Translations under genes and position numbers: made by a program | DNA from: Podospora pseudocomata | Taxonomy: Eukaryota > Ascomycota > Sordariomycetes > Sordariales > Podosporaceae | DNA: 64,000 bases | Direction of reading: 5' to 3' | Assembly (NCBI RefSeq): GCF_035222375.1 | Contig: NW_026946366.1 | Coordinates: forward strand, 2,232,001-2,296,000 | Notes under the pieces: model-generated | The model's input: only the letters and a program-made list of their open reading frames with translations | What the model was told of the DNA's origin: nothing | Database searches by the model: none | Part shown: positions 9,996-22,660 of the stretch, in pieces | Layout: every line of letters starts with the position of its first letter | Numbering within the stretch: position 1 is the first letter of the stretch

Positions 9996-12331
9996 TTTGT
10001 TTGAGGGGGTGGTGGTGATGATGGTGGTGGTTGAAGGCTTCGAGATGTTTGATGGAGGGGTAGTTTGCGACAGACGGTTATGGAGGGGTGATCGGGTTCA
10101 GATGTGATTTTTGACTGGCTGATATATCACCAGAACGTCTGGGAGAGAATGGGTATCTTGAAGAGTATGCGACTGGAGAAATATGGTCAAGACAAAACTC
10201 GGGAATCGCAGTCTTATGAAAAAAGTGATAGCGATATGACGCCCAAAGTTGAATCCCAATCTGTAATCTGCGATTGGCGTTCGCGAACGTTCAGGAAAAT
10301 TCTATCCCGATTGGGACTAGCGCGCTTGCACGTGAGTGTCTATGAAGCTCATGATTTGTGTCCGACTGAGGCATTGGGGAGACATCACTTGATATGAATA
10401 GATTAAGAAAGACGGAGGGACTTGAACATAAGGAATATAAACCAATCTCTGCCAAGTCTTCCAGAACAAAACCTCAAGATGAGGCTCGCTGATGATACTC
10501 CATATCGTAGACGATACGATGTCGCCGCGATGGCTCGTGCGTTTACGTGCCCCTCCACACTTTTAGAACAAGGTGGAAAGCTGCCCCACCACTGCCCCTC
10601 ATCGCCGCTCTTAACGATTTCGCCTAAGCCAAAATGAAAAAAAGGGGAAGTTGAGGACACCATAGAGAGACAGGGGAAGGCAGCCACTTTATCATTAGGA
10701 GAATCATCTCCCATTATCACCAACCCCCTGAACTTGCACGCAATTGCATCTCGAATCAATAATAGAGACGTATGATTACGCAATTAGCTCCTTTTGTTTC
10801 ATACCTCACCCCCCAATCGGCGCTATATCGGACGACCTCAAACTTGTTATCAAAGGGGGAGGAGGCTCACCGACATATCTACATACTATGTATAATGGGG
10901 ACCAACCGCAATCAAATATCCAGTCTGGAATGATATCCCGTTGGACTTGTCCACCAACGGATTCCCCGGACCGGCCGAGATGCATTTCTCGGATTCTCCT
11001 TGGACTAGCGGTGGAGTTGCTGCTTGCAGTTGCAGCTGCCCACCGCCGCCGCCTTGTTGGAAGTTATTAGCTATCTCACAGCGTGGACCCGGTATGGCCA
11101 TACAGCCGCAACGCTTCCTGCTCGGGAACAGCCACCGGGAGAAACGTCATAACGTTGTCCTTTTTTTCTTCTTTTTTTTTCTTTCTTTCTTTTTTGTTTT
11201 CGAAGGTGGTTGTCTGGAATACTGTTTCGAAGCTTTTGACGGTATCAAACTGCAAGGGCATACGTATACCTCCACTGCCCCATATTCTCATATTTTGAAC
11301 GCAGCGCCCCGTGAAAGTCGAAAAAGGAGGTGCCTGCTTGGCGGTGGTGGTTTTGTGATGTTGGTGTTGAACGGGGTGTCTCGAGAACAAGATAATGGGA
11401 CCGAGTCGTCGTCAGCCTTTTCCCCGACTTCATTTTTTCATCATGATCTTGCAGTTCATCTCATTTTTCTTTCTTCATAGGTATTACTTGATGACAGTGA
11501 TAGTGGCATTATTGATTGACAGGTGGACAAGGCCACCGCCTCGGGAAAACACACCGTGCAGATACCTTGCCGCCTCCCCGCGTTGTGGCAACAGGTGCCA
11601 AGCGAAGCTGGGTCCATGAGGTCGCCGCACCGTATGGGTTGTGCCACGTACGGTATTGTGCTCACATAGCTCAACAACAGGTTGACAACTGGGAGAGCTG
11701 CGTAATTGTTACTGAAGGTGGCTGGCTGCCTCGAGGACCTACAGAGAGAGGTACCTCTACTGTCGACGACCAGAGAGGGACGGGATTGAGAGATGGAGAG
11801 ACAAAGCGTTGGAATAGAAATAGATAGTCACAACTCCAAATATTCACAAGCTGTCAGCCCAGCCACATCGGTGACGAAGCAGACAACCAGGCCAGATTTG
11901 TTAAAGCGGCAAGTCGATCCCTTGTTTCTGCCAAATTAGGCGGTCTCGACTTGCCAGTGCCAGTTGATTTTATGTAGGCAGTCAGACAGGCAGTGGGTTG
12001 GGAAGCAGCTGTGACATCGTTGCAGGGGGGGACAGGGCCTTCCTTCGTCAGCGTGTGTGTGTCGCTCCACCCACCAGTCTCTCCTGGAGCGCTGGGGACT
12101 GGGGAGGGGGGGGAGGAACCAAGACCCAAGCACTGACCTTAAATTCACCTCCCCTTTCCAACCTCGCGCCGCGGGAACCCATCTTTTTCCACTCTCCGCC
12201 TCTGCATCTGTCTCCGACAACCCATAACCATCCATCAACCTCCTGCTCTTGACGATCCGGGAATCGCGCAAGCTGATTATTGACTTTTTCACCTTCAAAC
12301 TTTTTCGTCTACAAGCAAATAATCTATCAAA
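9996..12331. other. 2.3-kb intergenic between divergent FES1 and actin
   Basis: No convincing gene: the longest open frames are unspliced, low-complexity or overlap each other. It holds the FES1 heat-shock element (10280-10302), a long pyrimidine tract (about 11158-11200, nearly all T and C), and the C/T-rich stretch just before the actin start that is usual for strong fungal promoters and leaders. Confidence 0.6.
10280..10302. promoter_or_regulatory. Perfect five-unit heat-shock element upstream of FES1
   Basis: Five alternating 5-bp units with exact core triplets: TTC 10280-10282, GAA 10285-10287, TTC 10290-10292, GAA 10295-10297, TTC 10300-10302, each separated by two bases. All fifteen defining bases match the Hsf1 consensus. 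It lies 285 bp upstream of the FES1 start codon. Confidence 0.85.
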
Positions 12332-13955
<1,624 letters not shown>

Positions 13956-14419
13956 GGTATTTTCTCCTCAATTCCCCTCTTAACAGGCTGATGACTGACC
14001 GCCTCGTAGCATAGGGTGTGGCAGCTTCCCGGATCGTCGCCAGGCAGCGGTGACCTTTTGCTCTACTAGAGACCACAGCGGCGGCAGCGGCATGAGGCAT
14101 TACTATGGCGTCGGGCTTGTATCTCGTGGACGAGACTCCTATTTACAAAAAGTTTGGACGCTGGTCAGGGGACGGTGGGCGTCTGTTCTCGGACGACACG
14201 GTAATTATCAGTCTCTGTGTTTCCTGGGCGGGCGGGTGCGATTGTGCGGGGGCAGCGCGTGGTACAAGTAGACCGTAAAGGTTGATGAAGCACTTTTTTT
14301 TAACTTTTTTTTTATTGCACTAGCCATTGGGTGAATTTAGTTGTTTTTCTTCCGCTATTCTGTGGCTGTCTGTGTAAGAAGACGATAAAACAAGTTGATT
14401 AAGGTTGGCTTTCCCTTGA
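13956..14419. other. Actin 3' region with a candidate 3'-UTR intron
   Basis: Between convergent actin and the rescue-factor gene. Bases 13957-14009 start GTATTT one base after the actin TAA, contain CTGAC before the end and finish GTAG, so they could be a 53-nt 3'-UTR intron. T-rich stretches near 14288-14315 are plausible 3'-end signals. No gene seen. Confidence 0.45.
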
Positions 14420-15243
14420 TTATGGATTGTCTTGTTTATTTTGTATGACTGCTTGTCTGTCCACAGGTGGTTCTTTTAGATCATGACCGTTGCCGTCGAC
14501 TTTTACCGTCTCCGACTTGGTGCCAGGTGTCTCTATTTCGTTGGACTCGTCGTGATATTCCTCATCTACAACCTCCCACTCGAACTCCTCCTCGTCCACT
14601 TCCTCTCCCTCTTGAACCTCTTTTGTCTCTGGCAAAGTCAACCCGGCAGCCCTGGCCTTTTCCTCAGCCAGTTTCCTGTGTTTTCTTCGGGATTTTTTTG
14701 CGGCACTGTCGGCCCTTTTCTTCTTGACGCTGCCGACGATGGCGACCCGGGACTGGGAACCGTTGTAGAGCTCGTCGAGGCGCTCGGCGAGGATATCGCG
14801 GGCTATCTTGCGGTTTTGGGAGCGGGAGCGGGTGGCTTGGCACTTGATTACGATGTTGGTTGGGAGGTGTTTTATCTGGACGGCCGAGTTGGTTTTGTTC
14901 TGTTTTCAGTTGCGGTTTGTGTTAGTGGTGGTGCGGTTGGGTTTGGAGAGAGGGGGGTGAGTTTGGGGGGGGGGAGTATATAACACACGATTTTCTGACC
15001 ACCGGGGCCTGACCCCTTGAGGAAGGACTCTTCGATTTCGGATTCGGGGGGTGGTTTAGGTCTTGAGGGCATTTGTTTGCGGGATATGGTTTTTTTGTTT
15101 TGGTTGGGAGGGGTGGTGTGGAAGGGTGCGGGTATTGCTACTGCTGTTGTTGTTGTTGTTGTTGTTGTTGTTGGTGGGAGGGGATGGTAACGGGTAAGGA
15201 GGTGGCATGGTTGGTGGCGGAGGAGGGGTCGTAGGGAAAACAT
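14420..15243 (-). CDS. Mitochondrial class I release-factor-like rescue protein (RSO55/mtRF-R type)
   Basis: Exons 15243-14989 and 14899-14420; 244 aa. After a presequence-like N-terminus rich in Arg, His, Pro and Thr (including a Thr run encoded by an ACA/CAA repeat) comes the release-factor loop GSGPGGQKI-NKTNSAVQIKHLP, then VIKCQATRSRSQNRKIARDIL, a pattern closest to human C12orf65/mtRF-R and yeast Rso55. The GGQ tripeptide performs peptidyl-tRNA ester hydrolysis in this superfamily; stop-codon recognition domains are absent, so a role in rescuing stalled mitochondrial ribosomes is expected. A basic stretch SVKKKRADSAAKKSRKKHRK precedes an unusually acidic tail. The intron donor GTGTGT lies directly after the GGQ codons. 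Confidence 0.85.
15143..15173. repeat. (TGT)n trinucleotide repeat, coding
   Basis: About ten GTT/TGT units; on the minus strand they encode a Thr run in the presequence of the mitochondrial rescue factor. Confidence 0.85.
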
Positions 15244-15655
15244 TGTGGCTGTAAACTGGAGGGATGGTTGAAGCTATACTCATGTCTGTAAGTGCTGGCT
15301 GTTGACGGCGTCACCAATCCATCCCCGTGTCGCGACGCAGATAAGGAATTATAGAGTTGCCTTGTGGCTTATCGAGAATTGGCCAATCGGCCATACCCAC
15401 CCAGTTAAATGGCCGATACTTCCGCCCCGACTTTGACTGACCGCCGCCGCCCGCCGCGACCCCCTGAACCGTCGCGCTTCTGGAACCTTGCCCATTCCAG
15501 GAATTAAATTCCCAAAAAGTTGCAACTTTTGCGACAACACACCACACCACACCACGCCTCACCACGCCACACCACACCACCATTCACCGTATTTCGCAAA
15601 GTTCAGCAGAGAATAATAGGAAAACAAGAAAAACCAAAAAAAAAAAACCGCCAAA
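15244..15655. promoter_or_regulatory. Divergent promoter region, rescue factor / ssSPT
   Basis: 412 bp between two start codons. It contains an ACACC-rich tract (15536-15585) next to the second gene and an A-rich leader ending CCAAAATG at the ssSPT start. No gene or specific site was recognised. Confidence 0.4.
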
Positions 15656-16078
15656 ATGACAACAATGAACAACTACCGCCCCCCCACGGCAGAGGAAAAA
15701 CTCACCATGTCTCCCATCGACAGGCTGAGCAAGTGGCTGGAGCTCAAGATTTACCAGCTCGAGGTGACGATGAGCGTGTACATGTTTACGCCGATGGAGA
15801 AGTTTATTTTCTGTACGTCCGGACACACGCACCTCTCCCTCCCGTTGGGTGGTTTGCTAATTGAAGGAAAATGAATGTTAGACTCGATCCTGTTCCTCCT
15901 GACCAGCTTGACGCTCATCGCGACGGTCTTGTATCTCCCCCATCACATCGCCTTCATAGTGGGGAGGGCGTGGTTTTATATGCATGGGGAGGTGCCGGTG
16001 GATGCGGTAGAGAAGGTGACGAGTTCGACGTTGGGGAAGGTTGCGGAGGTGACGGCTGGGGTTGTGAAGGAGCTCTAA
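15656..16078 (+). CDS. Small activating subunit of serine palmitoyltransferase (ssSPT/TSC3 type)
   Basis: Exons 15656-15812 and 15882-16078, intron 69 nt (GTACGT...TAG); 117 aa. The middle reads LSKWLELKIYQLEVTMSVYM, FTPMEKFIFYSILFLL, then VLYLPHHIAFIVGRAWFYMHG. This matches the animal ssSPT layout: an amphipathic lead, one long membrane helix and a P-x-H-I segment after it. ssSPT proteins bind the Lcb1/Lcb2 heterodimer in the ER and raise the rate of serine plus palmitoyl-CoA condensation, the first step of sphingolipid synthesis. The assignment rests on pattern memory over about 60 residues. Confidence 0.75.
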
Positions 16079-16553
16079 GCTCGTGAAGGACAGGGGCCGG
16101 GAATGGTTCGGGGACCTGCTCGAGACACAGGTTTTCGGTGGCGGTTTCTGGTATGGTGGGCCAAAAGCAGCGATCGGAGGGTCTGGTTGCTGTAGGCCTG
16201 GAGGGCTGGGTGATGATAAGTTGGGGATGGACGACTAATGCGGTTGGGATGTGACAGTAATGATTGGGAATACGGAACGGTCAATTATCGGTGGTGCTGT
16301 TGGGTGGTGTACGCAATTCACACGACATACATAAGGGGAGAATGGTTGGATTAATTGGGCGTTTTAGGGGCAGGCATAGCAGGCGGTCATATAGTAATTT
16401 GGAAGGGGATGAACAGGTGCATACAGATAGATGCCTTGGACGGCGGTACACATAAACATATCATACCAAAAAATAAACTTAACACCACGGATATCAACGT
16501 GTTCTATAGTAACACTTTAATCATGACTTTTTCATTCACATCTACCATCTAGT
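16079..16553. other. 3' intergenic between convergent ssSPT and ELP2
   Basis: No gene seen. AT-rich towards 16440-16550, consistent with the 3' ends of both genes. Confidence 0.5.
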
Positions 16554-19084
16554 CTAAACCTCCACCTCATATATCCTCAACGAACCATCCTCACCCGCAA
16601 TCGCTAGCTCCCTCTTCTTCTCATCTTGCTCAGCCGTCTTCGGCCTCCAAGCAAGCTGCACCACCGTCCCCGGCAACCAGAGCCCCTTATCCAACACGGC
16701 CTTCTTCACCACCTCCACCTTTCCCTCTTCAGCAACACCCAAAGTAACAACCATGACCCTCCCCGCCTCGGTCCCCACAGCCAAAACCATCTTGCCCTCT
16801 GTTGTCACCTCGGGCAGGAAATCCACCGCAGTAACCGGCTCCGCCTCCTTCATCTCCCCCCCCAGCCCGAACTCTTTGTTATCCCCAACCCAAAACCGAA
16901 CAAGCTTATCCCTCCCCGCCGTCGCGAAAACCCTTTTTTTCTCCTCAGCAGGCCCCCAGGCACAGTCAAGAATCATCCTCGAATGCCCCTTTTGCATCTG
17001 CTGCACAAGCTCATACCCCGTGCCGCTCCTCCCCCAAACAACCCACTGCCTATCCCTCCCCACGCTCAAAAGCAGCTCATCATCCCCCGAGAACCTCACC
17101 CTCGCCACGGTCAGGGAATGAGCCTGCAGCGGCGGGCGTAGCTCAGTCCACTTGTCTGTTTCGAACAGCCTAATCACGGCGTGGTTGAGAGACGAGGCTT
17201 TGCAGGCTGAGGCGATGATTTTCCCGTCGTGGGAGGAGCACAGACAGGAAATCTCATACCCGTGACCGTAAAGCTTTTCCACTTCTGGCCAGAGGGTGTG
17301 CCGCGAGAGGTTTTCTTCGAAGGGGGGGTGGGTGGTTGGTGCTTCGAGGGCGGCCGGGATGGTGAAGTTGCTTTGGGAGAGGCCGCCTTCTTCTTCTTCT
17401 TGGGATTCAGGTTGCCGTTCGGAGGAGGTGTTGTCAATGGCCTTGTTGGACAGACCCAACACTGGCATGTCTGCCGCGTCAGGGGCGGAGGACATGTCGA
17501 TTTTGGAGTTTGTCAGGCAAGAAAGCATCTTAGCCACCGCCCTTGGCTCGGTGAACACCCTCATCAGCTTTTCGTCTGCCCCCGAGACGAAGGAGGATGT
17601 CGGACCCAGGGTGGCGATGCAGTTGAGGTCGTAGCCGTGGATTTGCGGGCGGGACATCTCGTGCCAAGAGCCAGAGGAGGAAGAGTCGGTGCCGTTGCCT
17701 GTCCACTGGGCGTGGAGGCGGGTGGTTTGGTCAGACGAGGTGGACAAGAGGTAGGTGCCGTCTTGGGACCAGGAGAGGCCCGTCACGGCGCGGGTATGGC
17801 CCGAGATGGCGTAGGTTTGCTGCCAGGCGTCGTCGGAGGGGTTGTAATCCCATCGGCGCCAGCTGCCGGTGCGGCCGAGGGTGATGACGGTTGTTCCTGC
17901 GGGGGACCAGAGGCCTGTCCAGAAGCCGCCGATGCTGCCTGTTGCTGTTGTGGCGCCCTTTTCGCGGCTGACTTCTCCCAGGCGGGCGCCCGTGATCCAG
18001 ATGCCGGATTCGGGGTCGGATTCCCAGATGGAGAGGGAGTTGTCGGCCGAGGCGGAGAGGAGGAGGAGTTTACCGTCTGCGGTTCGGGACCAGCGGGCCG
18101 TGTAGATCCAGTCTTCGTGTCCGAGCAGCAGGGCTTCGAACATGATGCAGTATTTCGTGCCGCCGGCCGAGATCTTGTGGATTTTGTTTCCTGGTGTCAG
18201 AGAGACTGACAGGTCCAGTCCGGTGGCATTGTTGAGGGCTGAGAGAGCCGTCCCTTGGTGAAGCCTCCAGAGACGGACATACTTGTCTTGGCTGGCCGAG
18301 GCAAGCAGTAGATCACTCCCCGCCTCTGTCTTTTCCTTGATGAAATCCAGAGACCGCACCCAGTTTTCATGCCCTGGCAGGGTAGCCTGCAGTGTGAACT
18401 CCAAATCTGAAGCACCAGCTGTGAATATCTGAACCGCATTTGTCGTCCCCACCACAGCCAGCACAATTCCGTTTGCTTCATCATCCAGCGGGCTCAGCGC
18501 CAGAGCCAAGGGTATGAATTTCTTGGTCGTCTTGACAGACTGGAGAAGCTTGAACGGCTCCTCGTTCGCAGCCGAATCGTGAGCCCATATTCTGACAGTC
18601 GCATCTGCCGCCCCGGTAGCGAATATCCTCTTCGTCGGAGCCCCAGCAGGCGTCACTCCCAAAGCCGCAATGCAATTGATAGGCTCCGCATGCCCCTCCA
18701 CAGCCTGCAAATACGAAGCTGTAGCATCTCGAGGGCTCACGCTCCAGGCACGAACAACCTTGTCGTCTCCTCCGCTGATCAAGATAGTCTTGTCGTCACC
18801 CTCGAGCCTGGGGAGAAACTTGACGGCTTTGACATGGCCGGTGTGCTGGCTGAGTATGCTTGAGATACCTCTTGGGTTCTGTATACACCATCAGTTTCTT
18901 GCTCACACAACCCCTGTGTTAGGGTAGGAAAGAGAAAACATACTTGAGGATTCCACAAACAAACATTCGCATCCGACCCGAAAGCCACCACCCCCTCGGC
19001 GCTCCAGTCAGAGGCGGCAGAGTACCTGTTTGCTCCCGCGGCGAGATAGCTGCTGTCTGCTCTTATCGTCTCTGTGTCGGCCAT
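16554..19084 (-). CDS. ELP2: Elongator complex subunit ELP2 (WD40 protein)
   Basis: Exons 19084-18944 and 18878-16554, intron 65 nt (GTATGT...CAG); 821 aa, close to yeast Elp2 (788). Many WD repeats are visible from the first exon on, for example VAFGSDANVCLWNPQ, KTILISGGDDKVVRAWSV, RIFATGAADATVRIWAHD, DLLLASASQDKYVRLWRLHQG, TYLLSTSSDQTTRLHAQW, FATAGRDKLVRFWVGD and LAIAGEDGSLRIYEVEV at the very end. Elp2 forms the double-propeller scaffold of the Elp1-2-3 core, which installs cm5/mcm5 on U34 of tRNAs. It is head to head with URM1, whose product drives thiolation of the same base. Confidence 0.92.
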
Positions 19085-19396
19085 TTTTTTATATAAATTT
19101 TTCGTCTTTGTCGTGTAGTGAGAGTTGTGATTTCACATGAACTGTTTCGAGAAAAGGGAAGGCAGATGTGAGAAATGGAGGACTGTGATTGGTCGAAATG
19201 TCAGGGTTGGGAAGGTTTTTTGGAGGACAGTGAGCAATAAAGTGTGGGGTAGCTTTCTTTTGAGTGTGAAACCTTGAGAGGAATGATTCAATTTGATATG
19301 ATTCAACTTCTGAAGGGTTGATATTACAACTGGTTTTCACGGTTCTTGTTCTCCATTTTATTTCAACAACTGAGGCTACATAGCAAGATCATTAAA
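19085..19396. promoter_or_regulatory. Shared divergent promoter of ELP2 and URM1
   Basis: 312 bp between the two start codons, so both tRNA-modification genes must be driven from here. It contains ATTGG (a reverse CCAAT box) near 19188 and two TGATTCA heptamers at 19284-19290 and 19299-19305, one base away from the Gcn4/CPC1 site TGACTCA. Confidence 0.5.
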
Positions 19397-19887
19397 ATGG
19401 CACCAGAACCAGAGACCATGCCCATCTCGGTGGATTTCCTGTAAGCCCCTCTCAGTCTTATTCGGTTACTGGTTTGATATCACCACCACATACCATCTCT
19501 CATCATAGAGTTGTTAATCATTTCTCATGATACTGACATTCACACAGAGGCGGCCTAGACACCCTCTTCTCCAACACAACATCCCACACCATCTCCCTCC
19601 CCCTCCTCAACCCCTCCGACTCCTCCCCCGCCAACGTCGGCTTCCTAATCTCATACCTCGTCAAGCACCACCTCAAGCACCCAAGGACAGAATTTTTCGT
19701 GCAAGGCGATGGTCACTTGTAAGTGTTCCTGCTTTCCTTTGAACAGGCCGAGCACAACTAACAAACCAGAACACCCGGCATACTGGTCCTCATCAACGAG
19801 GCAGACTGGGAACTCGAAGGGGAGGAAGAATGCGAGCTCAAGGCGGGGGATAAAGTTGTTTTTGTCTCGACCATGCACGGTGGTTAG
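19397..19887 (+). CDS. URM1: Ubiquitin-related modifier / sulfur carrier URM1
   Basis: Three exons: 19397-19440, 19548-19718 and 19770-19887; introns 107 and 51 nt; 110 aa. The joined protein has the beta-grasp pattern ending in the diagnostic C-terminal Gly-Gly: [54 protein letters not shown] and then TAG. Urm1 is adenylated and thiocarboxylated on its last glycine by Uba4 and supplies sulfur for 2-thiolation of U34 in Lys, Glu and Gln tRNAs; it can also be conjugated to lysines. Because exons are short, the gene is easily missed by simple ORF scanning. It is tail to tail with CENP-I, 66 bp apart. Confidence 0.95.
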
Positions 19888-19953
19888 ACCTCAGTTATTT
19901 TTAACCAAACACAAGAATGATACCCATCCATCAACAAGCACATCCCTTTTCCC

Positions 19954-22452
19954 CTACGCCAGCGAGGAAAACGAACTCCCTCCCCCTCCCTCCGTCCCCC
20001 GCCTAGTCCCCATCAAATTCTTCATGGTGTTATACATCAACCCCGGCAACCCCCCCTGCCCCACCTCCTCCCCCTCCAACCACCCCAACACTCCCGCCCT
20101 GTACTCCTGCCAGCTGAGTCTCACCCCCCCCCTCCCAGCCAGCCTCACCAAACTCTGCTGCGTCACCGGCCCAGCATGCCTTACCAACAGCCCCCCCTTT
20201 TTCATTTCCTTTTCTTCCAGTCCTCTCACAAACTTGATACTCTGCAGACAAAGCACCGGGTTGTAGCTCAGACCAAAAACAGTCTCGAGCTTTAAATCAT
20301 CGTCTAGATCTCTGAGATACGAGTCCAAAACAGGGACAAGCGATTTCGGTATGCGGCAACCCCTGGCGTTGGCGTCGGGGGAGCCAGAGTCGGATGTTGG
20401 TGCGAGGGCGAATGCACGTCCCCTCCAGAGGTTGTTGCAGATGTCCATCAGGAAGCCGTTGAAGATGTTGATCTGGGACCATTCTTCCTGTGATGGTTTT
20501 CGTTGCTGTTGCTGAGGGGAGGTCTTTTTGGTTATGACGGTCTCCCAGGCTATTTTATAGACTGTTAGGATGGAGCAGAGGCGGGATAGGACGGTTAGGG
20601 AGGGGGAGAAGGCTAGGTTGTAGACTAGCAAGGGTGGGGGGATGGCGATGGGGATGTGGAGGAGGAGGATGGGGGAGGAGTAGATTCTGCCTGTGGCGGT
20701 GTAGAAGTCTAGGATGGCGAGGGAGGTGGAGATGGAAGGGGAGGATTGGGATAGAGTTAGGCAGAGGGGGTTGACGTGGGTGAGGAGGGAGGGGATGGAG
20801 GTGACTGGTTGTGATGGGAGGGAGGAGGTGGGTCGGGAGAGGAGGCGGGTCGTCCAGTTGTTTAGGAGGAGGGTGTAAAAGGTTAGGAGGGCGAGCTGGG
20901 ATTGGGGGGTGTTGTTGAGGAGCTTAGATTGGAGGAGGGTGAAGAGGGGGGATAATTCTGAATGGGTTAGTGACAAGTTGGGTGATTAGGGATGAAGGTG
21001 AGGGCATACCGGTAAAGTCAAGCAGGGGGAGGTAGCTCAACGTCTCGAGGACTATGTCTCGTTTGTCTAACCCGTTCCATGTCTGCAGGAAGCTTTGGAA
21101 GAATTCCATCAAAACGGGAGATAATTCCTGCAGCATGTTAGCATTGAGGAGTTGTGTGGAACAATAGACACAACAAACCTTGATACTCAAGACATAATCA
21201 CGAATCACCTCTACCATATCGAGTAGGAATGACGGGTCTGTATCACCGCTCGTCACATCACCCACACACGCCATCAACCAATTGCTTATGCGCTGCGAAG
21301 CCTCCTGGCTGGGCCGCAGCAACAAAAACTTCTGCAGCAAGGGGTCTGCAAGGACGGCAACCAGCTGCGAGGGCATTTCGATCTTTTCGAGACTGTTGAC
21401 AAACCCCTCGGCGCTGTCAAACTCCTCGAGTGTCACCGAGGTTTCGTGGGCATGTAGCGTATGAACGTTGGGAACAAGAGCTCTCGCCCCCTTCAACCGG
21501 CGTCCCAAAGCATGACTGACAGCAAAGCCGTTTCTGGTCCCGTCGTCTTCATGCCGGTCGAAATGCTGTTGCTGAATCTCGTTGAGCCGCTCCCTCCATT
21601 GGACATCTGGGTGTTTAAAAGCAGCCGCACGTCCCTTGGTGATGTCGCCCACGATAATCTCTGGGTAGTAGTTCTTGAACACCCTGAGCAGACCAGTCAA
21701 GTTGGGGTCACCGCCAGTCTGTCGCGAAAGAGCCAGTCTAATCCATGATTATGTCAGTCCTGGTCAGTCGCAGAATACGACGTATACGATCGCTCACTCA
21801 CATGGTCTGAATCCTAAATGGTCGCACATGCTTCCGCCTGGTGATAAGCGCCAAAAGGTGACACAGCTGCGGTCTGTGCGAGGGCAAGTGACCATGGTCA
21901 GTAAGACGAGATTCCAAACATCATCTGAACCGAGTTTTTCGACGTACCTGATGGCAGCCGAATCGAGAAGGTTGAACAAGACGGCGTATGTCTGTGACAA
22001 GATGGTTGGGTTCTGCAACAGGTGGTACACCATCACCAGCCATTTCAGGAACAGGCTCTGAAGGGGAAACGATGGCTTGAGGTGGCCGTGGCCCAAGGCA
22101 CCGACGATTCGTAAAAGGACTTCATCGCTGACTTTTCCCAAAGGATAGAGGTTGCGGGTGATTGCCGACAGGCTGGCCTGGTCAAGGTGATTGTGTTGGG
22201 TTAACAAGTCGACCAGACGGATGAGGTCATCTGGAAGAGCGCCTCGGTCATAGAGAAGTGATGTGGTCTTTTCGACTGTGGGTTTGATGCTTGTTTGGCG
22301 TCGTTTGGCCGGGATTTTGGATGCTGCCTGCGAGTTAGTGAGCGAACAATGTAATTGCGAGTTATGCATGCAATCATGAAAGACACCATACCTGTTTCCA
22401 AGTCGTCCAAAAGCTGGTCAAGCCGGTCGCCTGGTGGAGGGGACAAACTCAT
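19954..22452 (-). CDS. mis6: Inner kinetochore protein CENP-I / Mis6 (CTF3)
   Basis: Six exons: 22452-22392, 22323-21948, 21873-21802, 21737-21179, 21127-21010 and 20957-19954, all phases consistent; 729 aa. Conserved Mis6 stretches are DQASLSAITRNLYPLGKVSD, KPSFPLQSLFLKWLVMVYHL, the most diagnostic CHLLALITRRKHVRPFRIQT (spanning exon 3), and LTGLLRVFKNYYPEII. CENP-I is a HEAT-like helical member of the constitutive centromere network (CENP-H/I/K/M; Ctf3 complex), needed to connect CENP-A chromatin to outer kinetochore components. The second acceptor (GGCAG, base 22324) was chosen over the CAG a few bases upstream because only it keeps frame. Confidence 0.9.
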
Positions 22453-22648
22453 GTTGGGATTTCTGACTTTTTATGCTGATAAATGCTGAATCGATGTTGT
22501 TTGGCCGTGAATTCCGTCCATTGGGCCTTCCAAAACCACTCCACCATACCCCAAAAAGGTAACCTGACCTGTGATACCTATGCTCTGGAACACGCGTCGA
22601 ACGCGTTTCGACAGGAACCTTGTCTTGGCATCTTCAAGACGTGATTGT

Positions 22649-22660
22649 AACCCTAACCCG
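22649..22660 (-). promoter_or_regulatory. Double telobox-like site upstream of CENP-I
   Basis: AACCCTAACCCG, identical over 13 bases (with the following C) to the site at 7745. It lies about 200 bp upstream of the CENP-I start codon. Confidence 0.4.

Noticed and set aside
14008-14060. Sequence resembling the start of a fungal 5S rRNA (CATAGGGTGTGG...CTTCCCG)
   Set aside because: The match ends after about 30 bases; the rest of 5S rRNA, including internal promoter boxes, is absent. It lies in the actin 3' region.
17229-18209. A 326-codon open frame antisense to ELP2
   Set aside because: Opposite to WD repeats, Gly/Val-rich shadow with no domain.
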